Positions 1 through 8,538 of a stretch of DNA of 56,010 nt are shown piece after piece. Below the pieces are notes generated by a model. The model saw only the letters and a program-made list of their open reading frames with translations, was not told the DNA's origin and searched no databases. Numbering within the stretch: position 1 is the stretch's first letter; each line of letters begins with the position of its first letter. The stretch lies in contig CAWUIO010000033.1 of assembly GCA_963922455.1 (NCBI GenBank), positions 1-56,010 of the forward strand, read 5' to 3'. Made by a program: the position numbers and the translations under genes. The stretch comes from CAWUIO01 sp963922455 (GTDB lineage: Bacteria > Bacteroidota > Bacteroidia > Cytophagales > Microscillaceae).

Positions 1-3000
1 ACGAAGACGAAGACGAAGACGAAGACGAAGACGAAGACGAAGACGAAGACGAAGATGAAGTACGCAAAATCTATTTTGCTGCTTATGTTTCTAAGGGAAA
101 TATGTTTAGGGTATTGGCCGAAAGAGCAGACCAAGACGAACTAGACGAGCTTATTGGGATTACTATCTTGGATGAGCGGCACGGGAACGTATTACAAGAA
201 ATTTGCATAGAGACTTCCTGTAAAGAACCTTTAATCCCTGGGGATAATTTTGGGGGAGTACAATTACAAGGGGTATACTTTGATGATGAAGCCCCCTGTG
301 AATTGCCCGAGCCTCCCCAAGAATTGTCGTCTATTGGTGACCGTGTCTTTGAGGATCTTAACCGTAATGGCGTTCAGGATGAAAATGAACCTGGCTTAAA
401 AGATATTAAGTTGGTTTTGAGAACTTGCCAAGACAGCATTATCGGGGAGACCACCAGCGATGAGAACGGATTTTATCGCTTTGAAGGATTAAAAGCAGGA
501 AGGTATCGGGTACAGATTGCCGACTTCCCCTCAGTTTTACGGATATCTCCGGCCAATATAGGTGACGATGATGAAAAAGATTCTGATTTTGGTCCATTAG
601 GATTTAGCCGCTGTATTTCTTTAGAGGCAGGGGAAGATCGTAAGGATGTAGACGCTGGTTTGTATGAATTGACTTGCGAGGCCTTTGCTGGTACTTTACA
701 AATTGTAGACAGCCTGGTCACCATCGAGAACGGATCGGCCCTCATCGCGGCAGTGCCTAACTTGGATCAAGTAATTCCCGAAGGCTACCTGAGTGCATTT
801 CTCTTAAGCCGAGGAGAAGAGCAGCTCATTGTGGATGTGAGTGAGAGCCCCATATTCACGGTCAACCGGCCGGGTACCTACCGCATCCACACCCTGGTAT
901 TTAATTCGGATCCTAGTAGCTTGCCCAAGCTAGATCCTAGTTTACTCGATTTAGATTCGGTCACGATCGAGGACGTACTCAACTTTATCATGGACAATAA
1001 TCTCTGCGCCGATTTAGACGGGGAGGGTGCCCAGGTTGAAGTATTAGAGGAAGCCCCTGGCGCTTGTGAAGCCAACGCGGGTAGCATTACGGCCATAGAT
1101 AGCCTGCTCACTATCCAAAATGAGAGCGTGATGCTTGCGGCCTTCCCTAATTTGGATCAAAATATCCCCGAAGCGTATTCATTTATTTTTGTCTTAACCC
1201 AGGGCGATGATTTAGTGATCGAGGACGTTAATCAAAACCCCGTATTTGAAGTCACCGAAGCGGGTGTATATCGTATACACACCCTTGTGTACAATTCTGA
1301 TCCTAATGATGAGAACTTCTTGGATTTAAATAGTGTAGAACTAGGCCAGACGACGGGTGGGGATGTCCTCAACCTTATCAGCCAAGAAGGCATTTGCGCC
1401 GATCTGGATGTGGAAGGGGCCCGCATTGAGGTAATTGCCGACCCCCAAACTCCTTGTGAAGCCGAGGCTGGCACCCTCAGTCCTACCGACAGCCTTCTTG
1501 TGCTGGGTGATACAGCCGTGATGCTGCAAGCCATTCCCGATGGAAACCAGGCGGTCCCCGAAAATTACATCCTACGGTACGTGCTTACCCAAGGCGATGA
1601 ACTGATCATTCAGGGCCTTTCGGAAGAGCCGGTATTTTTGGTAGATAGGCCGGGGGTATACCGTATTCACAGTCTTGTTTTCAACCCAGACTCCAGCAGC
1701 AGCGATTTCTTGGATTTACGGGGGGTAGTTTTAGGACAAACGTCGGCAATTGTTGTGTTAGACTTGATTGATACCGAGGAAATCTGTGCCGATTTGGACG
1801 TAGCTGGGGCCCGTTTTGTCGTGGAAGAACTGCCAAGCGCGTGTATAGATTTTGAAGAGCCCGTTGCCGAATATAAAGTAAATAATGGCCTTCCTCAATT
1901 AAATACCCTGGTAGGAATTGAAACCGGGCAAGATCTCCTCCTCAATTTTGTGGGCACAGACTTCTTAGGCTACCAGGTTTTTTGGACTGGCCCGAACGAT
2001 TTCCAAGAAAATAATACCGATACAACCCGAGATGACAATGACAAGTTAGAAATACTTGCTATTCAACCAGAACAAGCTGGCTTTTATGAGGCCGCTTATA
2101 TTTCTCCTGAGGGTTGTAGGGGAGTCATCCGCTTTGAAGTCATCGTGGACCCTGATTCTTGCGAAACCTTTACCCCTCCCCTACCAGAGTATCGGGTGGG
2201 AAGTGGATTGTTTACCCAAGGTACTGAGGTAAATGCCGAAGTAGGCAATGATGTTATACTCAATTTTGTAGGGGGAGGCTTCCGTTTCTGGACCATCCGT
2301 TGGACGGGGCCCAATGGCTTGGATTCTTTGAGAGATGATCAGACCAACCCCAATAAGGATCAACTCCTACTTAGCAACGTCACCCCCAATCAAGCGGGAG
2401 AATATACCGTGATGTACACTTCGCCACAGGGGTGTACCGGCAGTGTCGTTTTTACGCTGAATGTTGCCGTGGATACCAATGCCAATAAAGCCTGCTCGAG
2501 TAATTTGGCTCTAGGCAAGCCCGTTCGTCAATCTTCTACCTATGCTTTTGGCAATGCCGAACGAGCCATTGACGGCTCAAGCAATGGTGTATGGCAAGAG
2601 TTTAGTGTAAGCCATACAGAAAAAGAGTTGGGGGCTTTCTGGGAAATTGACCTGCTTTCCGTATTGGACCTCGAGGCCATTGTTTTGTGGAACCGCAGCG
2701 ATTGTTGTACCGACCGTCTTAGTAATTTCTATATCTTGATGTCGGATAAGCCTTTTTCTTCAACCAATCTGGATAGTGTTTTAAATTCGGATGGAGTGGA
2801 AAGTTATCGGGTGGAGGAAGCTCCTAACCCCCGTTTTGAACTGGATGTGGAAACAACAGCGCGCTATGTCCGCATCCAATTGGCTGGAAACAATTTCTTA
2901 TCCTTGGCCGAAGTAGAGATATGGGGTTGCCCAGGGCAAGATACCAGCCAAATCGTAGGCATTACCAATAGCCGTAGCAATACGGAGGTAGCCGTTTACC

Positions 3001-3236
3001 CCAATTATGTTCGGACTGGAGAAGACATCAATATCTCCTTGAAACAGGCGCCTCAAGGCCCACTCCAAATGTACATTTACGATTTGCAAGGCAATTTGAA
3101 ATGGAATGCCCGTAGCGAGCTTTTCTACGAAAACGAAACCCTCAAGATCCCGGCTCTACCAGTAAGCCCAGGGACGTATTTTCTGAGATTGGAAGCCTTT
3201 GGGTGGACCAACACCCAGCGCATTATGATCCGCTAG
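1..3236 (+). CDS. Secreted multidomain surface protein, T9SS type A sorting domain (5' end outside window)
   Basis: The reading frame is open to the left edge, so the gene is 5'-partial; the first in-frame ATG at 102 is unlikely to be the start. Bases 3-59 encode an alternating Glu-Asp run. Numbering from base 102: an SdrD_B-like domain at about 78-190 (IGDRVFEDLNRNGVQD, then a GFYRFEGL block), three tandem repeats of about 130 residues at 192-585 (each opening CEAxAG and closing CADLDxxGA), two Ig-like domains to about 793, an F5/8 type C (discoidin) domain at about 797-945 (NLALGKPVRQSS), and a T9SS type A sorting domain from VAVYPNY at 964 to the C-terminus. This is a cell-surface or released adhesin-like protein, exported through the Sec pathway and then T9SS. 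The ligand is unknown. Confidence 0.85.
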   Translation, partial: EDEDEDEDEDEDEDEDEDEVRKIYFAAYVSKGNMFRVLAERADQDELDELIGITILDERHGNVLQEICIETSCKEPLIPGDNFGGVQLQGVYFDDEAPCELPEPPQELSSIGDRVFEDLNRNGVQDENEPGLKDIKLVLRTCQDSIIGETTSDENGFYRFEGLKAGRYRVQIADFPSVLRISPANIGDDDEKDSDFGPLGFSRCISLEAGEDRKDVDAGLYELTCEAFAGTLQIVDSLVTIENGSALIAAVPNLDQVIPEGYLSAFLLSRGEEQLIVDVSESPIFTVNRPGTYRIHTLVFNSDPSSLPKLDPSLLDLDSVTIEDVLNFIMDNNLCADLDGEGAQVEVLEEAPGACEANAGSITAIDSLLTIQNESVMLAAFPNLDQNIPEAYSFIFVLTQGDDLVIEDVNQNPVFEVTEAGVYRIHTLVYNSDPNDENFLDLNSVELGQTTGGDVLNLISQEGICADLDVEGARIEVIADPQTPCEAEAGTLSPTDSLLVLGDTAVMLQAIPDGNQAVPENYILRYVLTQGDELIIQGLSEEPVFLVDRPGVYRIHSLVFNPDSSSSDFLDLRGVVLGQTSAIVVLDLIDTEEICADLDVAGARFVVEELPSACIDFEEPVAEYKVNNGLPQLNTLVGIETGQDLLLNFVGTDFLGYQVFWTGPNDFQENNTDTTRDDNDKLEILAIQPEQAGFYEAAYISPEGCRGVIRFEVIVDPDSCETFTPPLPEYRVGSGLFTQGTEVNAEVGNDVILNFVGGGFRFWTIRWTGPNGLDSLRDDQTNPNKDQLLLSNVTPNQAGEYTVMYTSPQGCTGSVVFTLNVAVDTNANKACSSNLALGKPVRQSSTYAFGNAERAIDGSSNGVWQEFSVSHTEKELGAFWEIDLLSVLDLEAIVLWNRSDCCTDRLSNFYILMSDKPFSSTNLDSVLNSDGVESYRVEEAPNPRFELDVETTARYVRIQLAGNNFLSLAEVEIWGCPGQDTSQIVGITNSRSNTEVAVYPNYVRTGEDINISLKQAPQGPLQMYIYDLQGNLKWNARSELFYENETLKIPALPVSPGTYFLRLEAFGWTNTQRIMIR
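3..56 (+). repeat. In-frame hexanucleotide tandem repeat (GAAGAC)n coding for Glu-Asp
   Basis: Eight perfect GAAGAC units run from 3 to 50, followed by one GAAGAT unit at 51-56. The array continues to the window edge, so its full length is unknown. The unit is six bases, so gain or loss of units keeps the frame and only changes the length of an acidic Asp/Glu linker in the surface protein. Such linkers often bind calcium or act as spacers; that is inference here. Confidence 0.9.
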
Positions 3237-3259
3237 GCGATCAGGAGCCTTGGCTTATT

Positions 3260-3296
3260 CCCCTTCCGGCCTGCGGCCGGAAGGGGTTTTTCTTTT
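3260..3296 (+). terminator. Rho-independent terminator after the surface protein
   Basis: A perfect 12-bp stem, CCCCTTCCGGCC with GGCCGGAAGGGG, closes a 3-base TGC loop and is followed at once by a T-rich tract. It lies 23 bp after the stop codon of the surface protein gene. Confidence 0.9.
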
Positions 3297-3383
3297 CGAG
3301 CAATCGTTAAAATATCCTAGAAAAAAACGTATTTGACAAATCCTTGCTATATTCGTCCGTTTTTACACAAACCACGGCCTGTT

Positions 3384-5327
3384 ATGCTTAGAAAACTACT
3401 TTTATGGGGCTTATGTCTGGTAAGCTTGGAGCTAGAGGCGCAAACTGTCATTTCCCTCGACTCTATAACGGTAAGCTCTACCCGTATCCCCCTAAAAATA
3501 TCCGAAACCGGAAGAAATATATCGGTGATTACTTCCGAGCAAATCCGCCAAATGCCTTATACGTCCCTGGATGAATTGCTGCAGTACATACCAGGTGTCG
3601 AAGTGCAATCCCGTAATGCATTTGGGGCCCAGGGGGACATCACGATGCGGGGTTCTACCTTTACCCAAGTATTGCTCTTAATTGATGGGATGAAACTCAA
3701 CGACCCCTTAACCTCTCATTTCAATAGCTATATCCCGGTAGCCCCCGATGAAATTGAGCGCATTGAAGTACTCCGGGGGGCCGCGGCGGCCCAGTATGGA
3801 GCCGATGCCGTGGGTGGGGTTATTCATATCATTACCAAGGGTTTTAGTGAGTCTAAGGAAGAGCATACCCAAGTTTCGGGCGATCTTAACCTAGGGGAGC
3901 ACAGCCTCATCTTGGCCCGTCAGGGCTTTTCTTATCGCAAGAATGGATTGTATTTAGGGGGGGGATTCAACTTTAGCCAATCGGATGGGGAACAGATTCC
4001 TGAACGAAGCCTGGGAGAAGATGCTAATTTGGAAGCTTTCCGTAACTTTTTTGATATCAAGACGGTAGCCGCTTCCTTTGGCTATGCCTTCGACAATGGC
4101 TGGAACATCCGGGCCCGGAGCGCTTACGATTACCGGGATTACAGCGCCCGCTTTTTTTATACCTCCAGCCCCTTGGATAAGTCGGTAGAGACTACCCGGC
4201 ATTTTTGGAATCAACTGCGAGTAGACAAGCAAGGAGAAAAGAGTCAAAGTGATTTTCAGGTAGTTTATAAATACAATACCGATGAGTTTGTATTCAGCCC
4301 GGATTTTCCTTCTACCAATGAGCATACCACGCAGTTTTTAAATTTCAATATTAATCACCTCCAGAAAATCAATGAAAACCTAGAAATCCAAGGGGGCATA
4401 CAGGCCGATTACCGCCAAATTCGCAGCAATGACCGGGGAGACCACGAAGACTGGCACTATGGGCTCTACACCAGCGCGATTATCCGGCCCGGTACCCGAT
4501 GGAATATCAACCCCAGTATCCGGGTCGATTATGACCAAAACTACGACTGGGAGTTGACCCCCCAACTGAATGTCTCTTACATCTTGCCAGGGGCCATTTT
4601 CCGGGCCAGTGCCGGCCGGAGTATTCGGGCAGCCGATTATACGGAGCGCTACGTCTCGAATAACCTACAAAACCTTAGTCCCGGACGAAATTTGGGTAAT
4701 CCCGATTTGTCGGCCGAACGGAGTTGGTCGGAAGAAATCGGGCTGGATGTATACCTGAAACCCCGCTGGATATTAAAAACGACCGGCTTTTTCCGTCAAT
4801 CTTCCGAATTGGTAGATTTTATTCAAACCAATGAAGAAGACATCCCCCGCAACCAAAACTTGCAAGACAGCGCCAATTATTTCTTTGCCCAAAATGTAAG
4901 TGATGTGCGCACCCGGGGAGTCGAGCTCGAATCTTGGTCGGCTTTTAGTCTGGGCCAGGATAGCGAGTTGCAAGTAACCCTGGGCTATACCTTTATAAAA
5001 ACCACCAATGATGAGGATGTCATTTCGGTGTATATTTCCAGTCACGCCCGTCATTTGCTTACCATCAACTTGATTTTGAACCATAAATCTCTCGAGTTGG
5101 CCCTCAATGGGGTATATAAAGTTCGTAACCGGCAGTTTGCCGAGGGTATTGGGGCCGATTTGGCCCGCGCTTATAATCTCTGGAACTTCCGCTTGGGCTA
5201 TCGTATTCACCAGAATTTTGGTTTGAATTTCCAAATCCACAATATTTGGAATGAGGATTATCAGGATATTTTGGGAGCCCAAATGCCCGGACGTTGGGTC
5301 TTGGGAGGAATCCGTTTTCAATTGTAA
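3384..5327 (+). CDS. TonB-dependent outer membrane receptor
   Basis: A 647-residue outer membrane receptor. The start at 3384 gives a clean signal peptide (MLRKLLLWGLCLVSLELEAQ); the longer frame begins at a TTG at 3333 and is not needed. The plug domain covers about residues 25-155: a conserved VSSTRIP near the N-terminus, the LLLIDGMKLNDP and IERIEVLRGAAAAQYGADA blocks typical of TonB plugs, and VGGVIHIITK at its end. The rest is a 22-strand-type barrel rich in aromatic residues with a terminal aromatic-containing strand (WVLGGIRFQL). The size and plug resemble BtuB-like and siderophore receptors. The substrate cannot be told from sequence; the cobT gene about 47 kb away is only a weak hint for a corrinoid. 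It probably has its own promoter, because a strong terminator precedes it. Confidence 0.9.
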   Translation: MLRKLLLWGLCLVSLELEAQTVISLDSITVSSTRIPLKISETGRNISVITSEQIRQMPYTSLDELLQYIPGVEVQSRNAFGAQGDITMRGSTFTQVLLLIDGMKLNDPLTSHFNSYIPVAPDEIERIEVLRGAAAAQYGADAVGGVIHIITKGFSESKEEHTQVSGDLNLGEHSLILARQGFSYRKNGLYLGGGFNFSQSDGEQIPERSLGEDANLEAFRNFFDIKTVAASFGYAFDNGWNIRARSAYDYRDYSARFFYTSSPLDKSVETTRHFWNQLRVDKQGEKSQSDFQVVYKYNTDEFVFSPDFPSTNEHTTQFLNFNINHLQKINENLEIQGGIQADYRQIRSNDRGDHEDWHYGLYTSAIIRPGTRWNINPSIRVDYDQNYDWELTPQLNVSYILPGAIFRASAGRSIRAADYTERYVSNNLQNLSPGRNLGNPDLSAERSWSEEIGLDVYLKPRWILKTTGFFRQSSELVDFIQTNEEDIPRNQNLQDSANYFFAQNVSDVRTRGVELESWSAFSLGQDSELQVTLGYTFIKTTNDEDVISVYISSHARHLLTINLILNHKSLELALNGVYKVRNRQFAEGIGADLARAYNLWNFRLGYRIHQNFGLNFQIHNIWNEDYQDILGAQMPGRWVLGGIRFQL

Positions 5328-5389
5328 TCGCCCCCAAAACGTACTTGGGGCAACTTCATCCCAGCATATTCGTTGCTAGGGTAAAAAAG

Positions 5390-5494
5390 ATGAGTACAAT
5401 TAGTATAATCCCTAGCTTTATGATTGGAATAGGTTTAGTCGTTTTATTGGGCCTCGCCGCCTACGGTTTGTACAAAGTTTTTCAAGAAGACTAG
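5390..5494 (+). CDS. Small single-pass membrane protein (34 aa)
   Basis: The frame extends further upstream, but the ATG at 5390 gives a compact 34-residue protein with one hydrophobic helix at about residues 7-28 (IGIGLVVLLGLAAYGLYKVF) and a charged C-terminus ending QED. It sits 62 bp after the TonB receptor in the same direction and before repeat element 1. No family is recognised. The clean single-helix layout argues for a real microprotein, but length alone cannot rule out chance. Confidence 0.4.
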   Translation: MSTISIIPSFMIGIGLVVLLGLAAYGLYKVFQED

Positions 5495-5600
5495 GTCTGG
5501 CTTGATGAGTAGTATTATCTAGGTTTTAAAAAAGAGGTCCCGACCCGATCGCTTTTGTAAAACCTGTATAAAGACAATGCCCTTGGAGAATTAAACCTCA

Positions 5601-5730
5601 GGGGCTTGCCCGCGCTATGTCCAGATGCTGCACTTGGCAAAGGAGTACCAGCGCGGGCCGGGCTCTCGCTACTCGCCGGCCCACGCGCAATCCAGCGGCG
5701 GGCTCAAACAGGCCGCTCCATCCCTAAGCC
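5601..5730 (+). repeat. Structured intergenic element, copy 1 (plus orientation, T/A subfamily)
   Basis: It starts GGGGCTTGCCCGCGC and ends CCCTAAGCC. Closing stem: GGCTT with AAGCC. Second stem: GCCCGCGC (5608-5615) with GCGCGGGC (5651-5658) around a variable loop of about 35 bases. Third stem: CTCGCC with GGCGGG. A GA-rich tract (about 5735-5768) follows the right end. It lies 106 bp after the small membrane protein gene. Confidence 0.85.
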
Positions 5731-6120
5731 ATTTGAGAAGAGAGAGTAGAGATGTGAGAAAAGAAATAAGGGCCGGGATGCTAGGTGAGATTTGGAAGCA
5801 GGAGGTGGCTTTATTTGGGTGGGCTTAAAGTTTCCTAGGTGTCATACTGGAGGGCATCGGTTTAGGGGTACTAGGTGCCCTAACTTGTGGTTGAAGCTAT
5901 ATTAAAACAAGAAGCCAGGGGAAGAAATAACAAAAATTTTGTCATATAGGCCGTGGGGAGAACTCTAAAGGTTTGTGGGATGTGGCGTGTCATGTACATG
6001 AAACATCTAATCCCGCAAAAGCTGACAATCCAAGCAATTCCCTTCGAGATACCCATGAACCTGCCTTACAGGAACAGACTGGTCCTAGCTCCCAAAATCT
6101 CGCCTCTCGCTTCTCGCTTC
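5731..6120. other. Gene-free spacer between two inverted repeat elements
   Basis: This is the stretch between copies 1 and 2. Apart from the GA-rich start I see no convincing gene. The open frames here run into the repeat elements, begin at poor starts, and have no signal peptide, domain or codon pattern like the neighbouring genes. Confidence 0.6.
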
Positions 6121-6155
6121 TCTCCTCTCTCCTCTCTCCTCTCTCCTCTCTCCTC
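6121..6155. repeat. Period-7 CT-rich microsatellite (TCTCCTC x5)
   Basis: Five exact copies of TCTCCTC, preceded from about 6099 by looser CTCGC/TTCTC units. On the minus strand it is a GA-rich tract that starts 7 bases beyond the right end (AGCC) of element copy 2, the same relative place as the GA tracts beside copies 1, 8 and 9. Confidence 0.85.
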
Positions 6156-6162
6156 TCAAGAA

Positions 6163-6293
6163 GGCTGAGGGATAGAGCGGCCTGTTTGAGCTCGTGGAGG
6201 CCTGGCGGGGAAAGGCAGCGAGTAGCGAAAGCCCGACCCCGGCGGCACATAGGAAAATTTGGCTTTCCCCACTCCACCGCCGGGGGCAGCCCC
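6163..6293 (-). repeat. Structured intergenic element, copy 2 (minus orientation, G/C subfamily)
   Basis: Read on the minus strand it starts GGGGCTGCCCCCGGC at 6293 and ends CCCTCAGCC at 6163. Closing stem: GGCTG with CAGCC. Second stem: CCCCGGC with GCCGGGG. The left end is immediately adjacent to the stop codon (6294-6296) of the lipoprotein gene, also on the minus strand, so the element would be the first thing transcribed after that gene. Confidence 0.85.
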
Positions 6294-6695
6294 TTAGTAC
6301 CGGTGATAATATTCGGTAAAATTGTGTGCGCAGTAGGTATCGTACTCGTCCCACCAGTAGATCTGAAATTCGGCCTTGTCGTACTCGTCATGATCATAAA
6401 CCCCTCCGAGAAAAGCATCGGTATAGGCAATTTCACCCCGGCGCATATGGCCAATATACCCCCCACCCCGATCGATCAAACGGTTGTCGCGGTACAGGCG
6501 CACTTCCCAGCCGGCCTGGAATACGGGATCTTCTACATTTTTGACCCGAAGCTCGATACTTGCCAAATAGTCGGATGTGGCCCGGTAGCGCCGGATGTCA
6601 TCTACCCGCACGTAGGTGTCTTCAAAAAAACAGCCCGAGGATAGGGTTGTGAGGCTCAATAATAGGAAAATGGAAGAAAGCTTGAAGTTTTTCAT
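6294..6695 (-). CDS. Putative lipoprotein (133 aa)
   Basis: The N-terminus MKNFKLSSIFLLLSLTTLSS is followed by GC, a type II signal peptide with the lipobox cysteine at about residue 22, so a membrane-anchored lipoprotein is expected. The mature part is short, acidic and aromatic (DHDEYDKAEFQIYWWDEYD near the C-terminus) and predicted mostly beta. No family is recognised. It is transcribed divergently from the MlaF-like gene. Its stop codon directly abuts structured element copy 2, so it has no separate terminator unless the element serves as one. Confidence 0.75.
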   Translation of the reverse strand: MKNFKLSSIFLLLSLTTLSSGCFFEDTYVRVDDIRRYRATSDYLASIELRVKNVEDPVFQAGWEVRLYRDNRLIDRGGGYIGHMRRGEIAYTDAFLGGVYDHDEYDKAEFQIYWWDEYDTYCAHNFTEYYHRY

Positions 6696-6814
6696 GGTAT
6701 GGTTTGTTAAGTTGTTTCTTACTTCTTTAGACCAGTACCCGATCTAAGTGGTTGCTACTGTGCATGTTAATGACTTGTCAATGAGAATATGGACCAAGTC
6801 CGCTCATTTTCCGT

Positions 6815-6822
6815 TATATTTG
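6815..6822 (+). promoter_or_regulatory. Possible -7 box (TATATTTG) before the MlaF-like gene
   Basis: An exact match to the Bacteroidota -7 consensus TAnnTTTG, 18 bp before the chosen start. No matching -33 TTG lies at the usual distance, and the leader would be very short, so support is weak. An AGGAG at 6825-6829 could serve ribosome binding, which is uncommon in this phylum. Confidence 0.25.
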
Positions 6823-6840
6823 AAAGGAGACTATGCACCT

Positions 6841-7593
6841 ATGATAGAAATCGATAATATTTACAAATCCTTTGGCAAAAAGGATGTCCTGAAAGGAATC
6901 AGTGCCGTTTTTTACCAAGGCAAGACCAATATGATCATTGGGGCCAGTGGTACAGGAAAGAGTGTATTACTCAAGTGTATTGTAGGTCTCATCAAGCCTG
7001 ACCAAGGCGATGTGCAATACAATGGGCGGGAGTTTACCCGTTGCGACGAGGAAACCAAGCGGGACATTCGCCGGGAAATTGGCATGCTTTTCCAAGGAGG
7101 GGCCCTGTTTGACTCCAAGACGGTCGAGGAAAATGTAATGTTTCCCCTGCACATGCTCACCACAATGAGCCTAAGCGAAAAGCAAGACCGGGTCCATATG
7201 TGTTTGAAACGGGTGGGTTTGGAACAGGCAGCTACGCGTATGCCCTCGGAAATCAGTGGAGGGATGCAAAAGCGGGTGGGTATTGCCCGGGCCATTGTCA
7301 ATAATTCCAAATACCTGTTTGTGGATGAACCTAATTCTGGCTTGGACCCCTTAACGGCCATCAAGATCGATAATTTGGTGCAAGAAATTACCCACGAATT
7401 TAATACGACCACCGTTATTGTAAGCCACGATATGAACTCCGTGATGGAGATTGGCGAGCACATTATCTTCCTTTACAAAGGCCATAAATTGTGGGAAGGC
7501 AATAACCAAGAAATTACCCACTCGGGAGTGGAAGAGCTGGATGATTTTGTCTTTTCCAATAAACTATTGCGTGAATTAAAAGCCCACCTTTGA
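6841..7593 (+). CDS. MlaF-like ABC transporter ATP-binding protein
   Basis: A 250-residue ABC ATPase. The ATG at 6841 is chosen because MIEIDNIYKSFGKKDVLKGI is the normal beginning of this family; the longer frame starts from a GTG without homologous sequence. Walker A is GASGTGKS at about 34-41, the signature ISGGMQKRVGIARAI lies at about 138-152 and Walker B YLFVDEPNSGLDP at about 156-168. GGM in place of GGQ in the signature and the overall sequence place it with MlaF/TTG2A ATPases, which drive retrograde phospholipid movement with an MlaE permease and an MCE-domain protein. Neither partner is adjacent. It shares a TGATG stop-start overlap with the hydrolase downstream, so the two are translationally coupled. 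Confidence 0.85.
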   Translation: MIEIDNIYKSFGKKDVLKGISAVFYQGKTNMIIGASGTGKSVLLKCIVGLIKPDQGDVQYNGREFTRCDEETKRDIRREIGMLFQGGALFDSKTVEENVMFPLHMLTTMSLSEKQDRVHMCLKRVGLEQAATRMPSEISGGMQKRVGIARAIVNNSKYLFVDEPNSGLDPLTAIKIDNLVQEITHEFNTTTVIVSHDMNSVMEIGEHIIFLYKGHKLWEGNNQEITHSGVEELDDFVFSNKLLRELKAHL

Positions 7594-8477
7594 TGGTTAG
7601 TCCTCAGGAATATCCTTTTCCGGTACAATATGCGACATTGACTGACGGTATGCGCATTGCCTATGCCGAGTCGGGTACCGGGCCTCGCACCTTAGTTTTT
7701 GTCCACGGTTTTGCCAGCTACTTGCCTGTTTGGTCTAAAAACATGGAGGTCTTGCACCGCTATTACCGTTGTTTGGCTTTAGACTTACCGGGTCACGGGC
7801 TCTCCGACCGGGGAGATTTTCCCTACTCCCTTCCTTTTTATGCGGAGGTCTTGAAGAAGTGGCTCTTACAAATAGGGGGAGCTGGGCCTTTTGTTCTGGT
7901 AGGCCACTCGATGGGGGGGCAAATATCCATGCGTCTGAGTTTAGACGCTCCGGAGCTTATCAGTCATTTAGTACTTGTAGCCCCGGCCGGATTTGAAACC
8001 TTTAGCGATACCGAACGGATGGTCTTACAAAATATGACTACGGGCAGCATCTTACAATCTTCTCAATACTATCAATGGGTCTTGAACCTTAAAAACTATT
8101 TTTACCAGCTCAATGAGAAGGAGTATGAGAAATTGCGGGAGTTTAGCCGGGATTTTTATTCCTTACAAGAAAACCCTAACCTGCCCAAGTTGATTTACCG
8201 TACGGTGAAGGGCATGCTAGACAACCCGGTTTATCCGGAATTGCCTCGTTTGGAATTACCCTGTCAAATATTTTTTGGCAAAAAAGATCGCTTAATTCCC
8301 AATCCTGTCTTGCGCCGAAACGTAGCCACCGAAGATATTGCCCGGAGAGGGGCAGGTCAAATCTCGGGAAGCCAATTAAAACTCTATGAAAATTGCGGGC
8401 ATTTTTTACAGTATGAATTTCCCTCCCGCTTTAATATTGACCTCTACAAGTTTTTAAACCCCTTAACTTACGCCTAA
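7593..8477 (+). CDS. Alpha/beta hydrolase
   Basis: A 294-residue alpha/beta-fold hydrolase. The start is the ATG that overlaps the stop of the preceding ATPase gene (TGATG). The family landmarks are present: VHGFASY oxyanion-hole motif near residue 35, nucleophile elbow GHSMGG with Ser106, acid Asp232 (GKKDRL) and His270 (NCGHFLQYE). No signal peptide is seen, so it should be cytoplasmic. The substrate is unknown; coupling to an MlaF-like ATPase suggests a lipid or ester substrate, which is inference. A hairpin terminator follows. Confidence 0.85.
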   Translation: MVSPQEYPFPVQYATLTDGMRIAYAESGTGPRTLVFVHGFASYLPVWSKNMEVLHRYYRCLALDLPGHGLSDRGDFPYSLPFYAEVLKKWLLQIGGAGPFVLVGHSMGGQISMRLSLDAPELISHLVLVAPAGFETFSDTERMVLQNMTTGSILQSSQYYQWVLNLKNYFYQLNEKEYEKLREFSRDFYSLQENPNLPKLIYRTVKGMLDNPVYPELPRLELPCQIFFGKKDRLIPNPVLRRNVATEDIARRGAGQISGSQLKLYENCGHFLQYEFPSRFNIDLYKFLNPLTYA

Positions 8478-8487
8478 AACGAAAAAA

Positions 8488-8512
8488 GAGGGCCCCAAGG
8501 GAGCCCTCATTT
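8488..8512. terminator. Bidirectional hairpin terminator between convergent genes
   Basis: GAGGGC (8488-8493) pairs with GCCCTC (8503-8508); an inner CCC/GGG can extend the stem. An A-run lies upstream and a short T-run downstream, so it can end transcription from both the hydrolase (+) and the Spy/CpxP-like gene (-). Confidence 0.65.
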
Positions 8513-8538
8513 CACTTGTTTGAAATGCTAACAGTTTA

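Noticed and set aside
3333..3353. TTGACA and TATATT as a sigma70-like promoter before the TonB receptor
   Set aside because: The gap between the two boxes is only 9 bases, too short for a functional -35/-10 pair.
4773..5321. 182-codon minus-strand frame inside the TonB receptor gene
   Set aside because: It is a shadow of the receptor, which has full-length family support.
5625..5828. Open frame of 67 codons over element copy 1
   Set aside because: It lies in the repeat element and its GA-rich tail, has no domain or signal, and similar frames recur in other copies as a by-product of the conserved sequence.
5973..6644. 223-codon plus-strand frame across copy 2 and the lipoprotein gene
   Set aside because: It is antisense to a lipoprotein with a clear lipobox and passes through the repeat. 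Its composition is unlike the neighbouring proteins.
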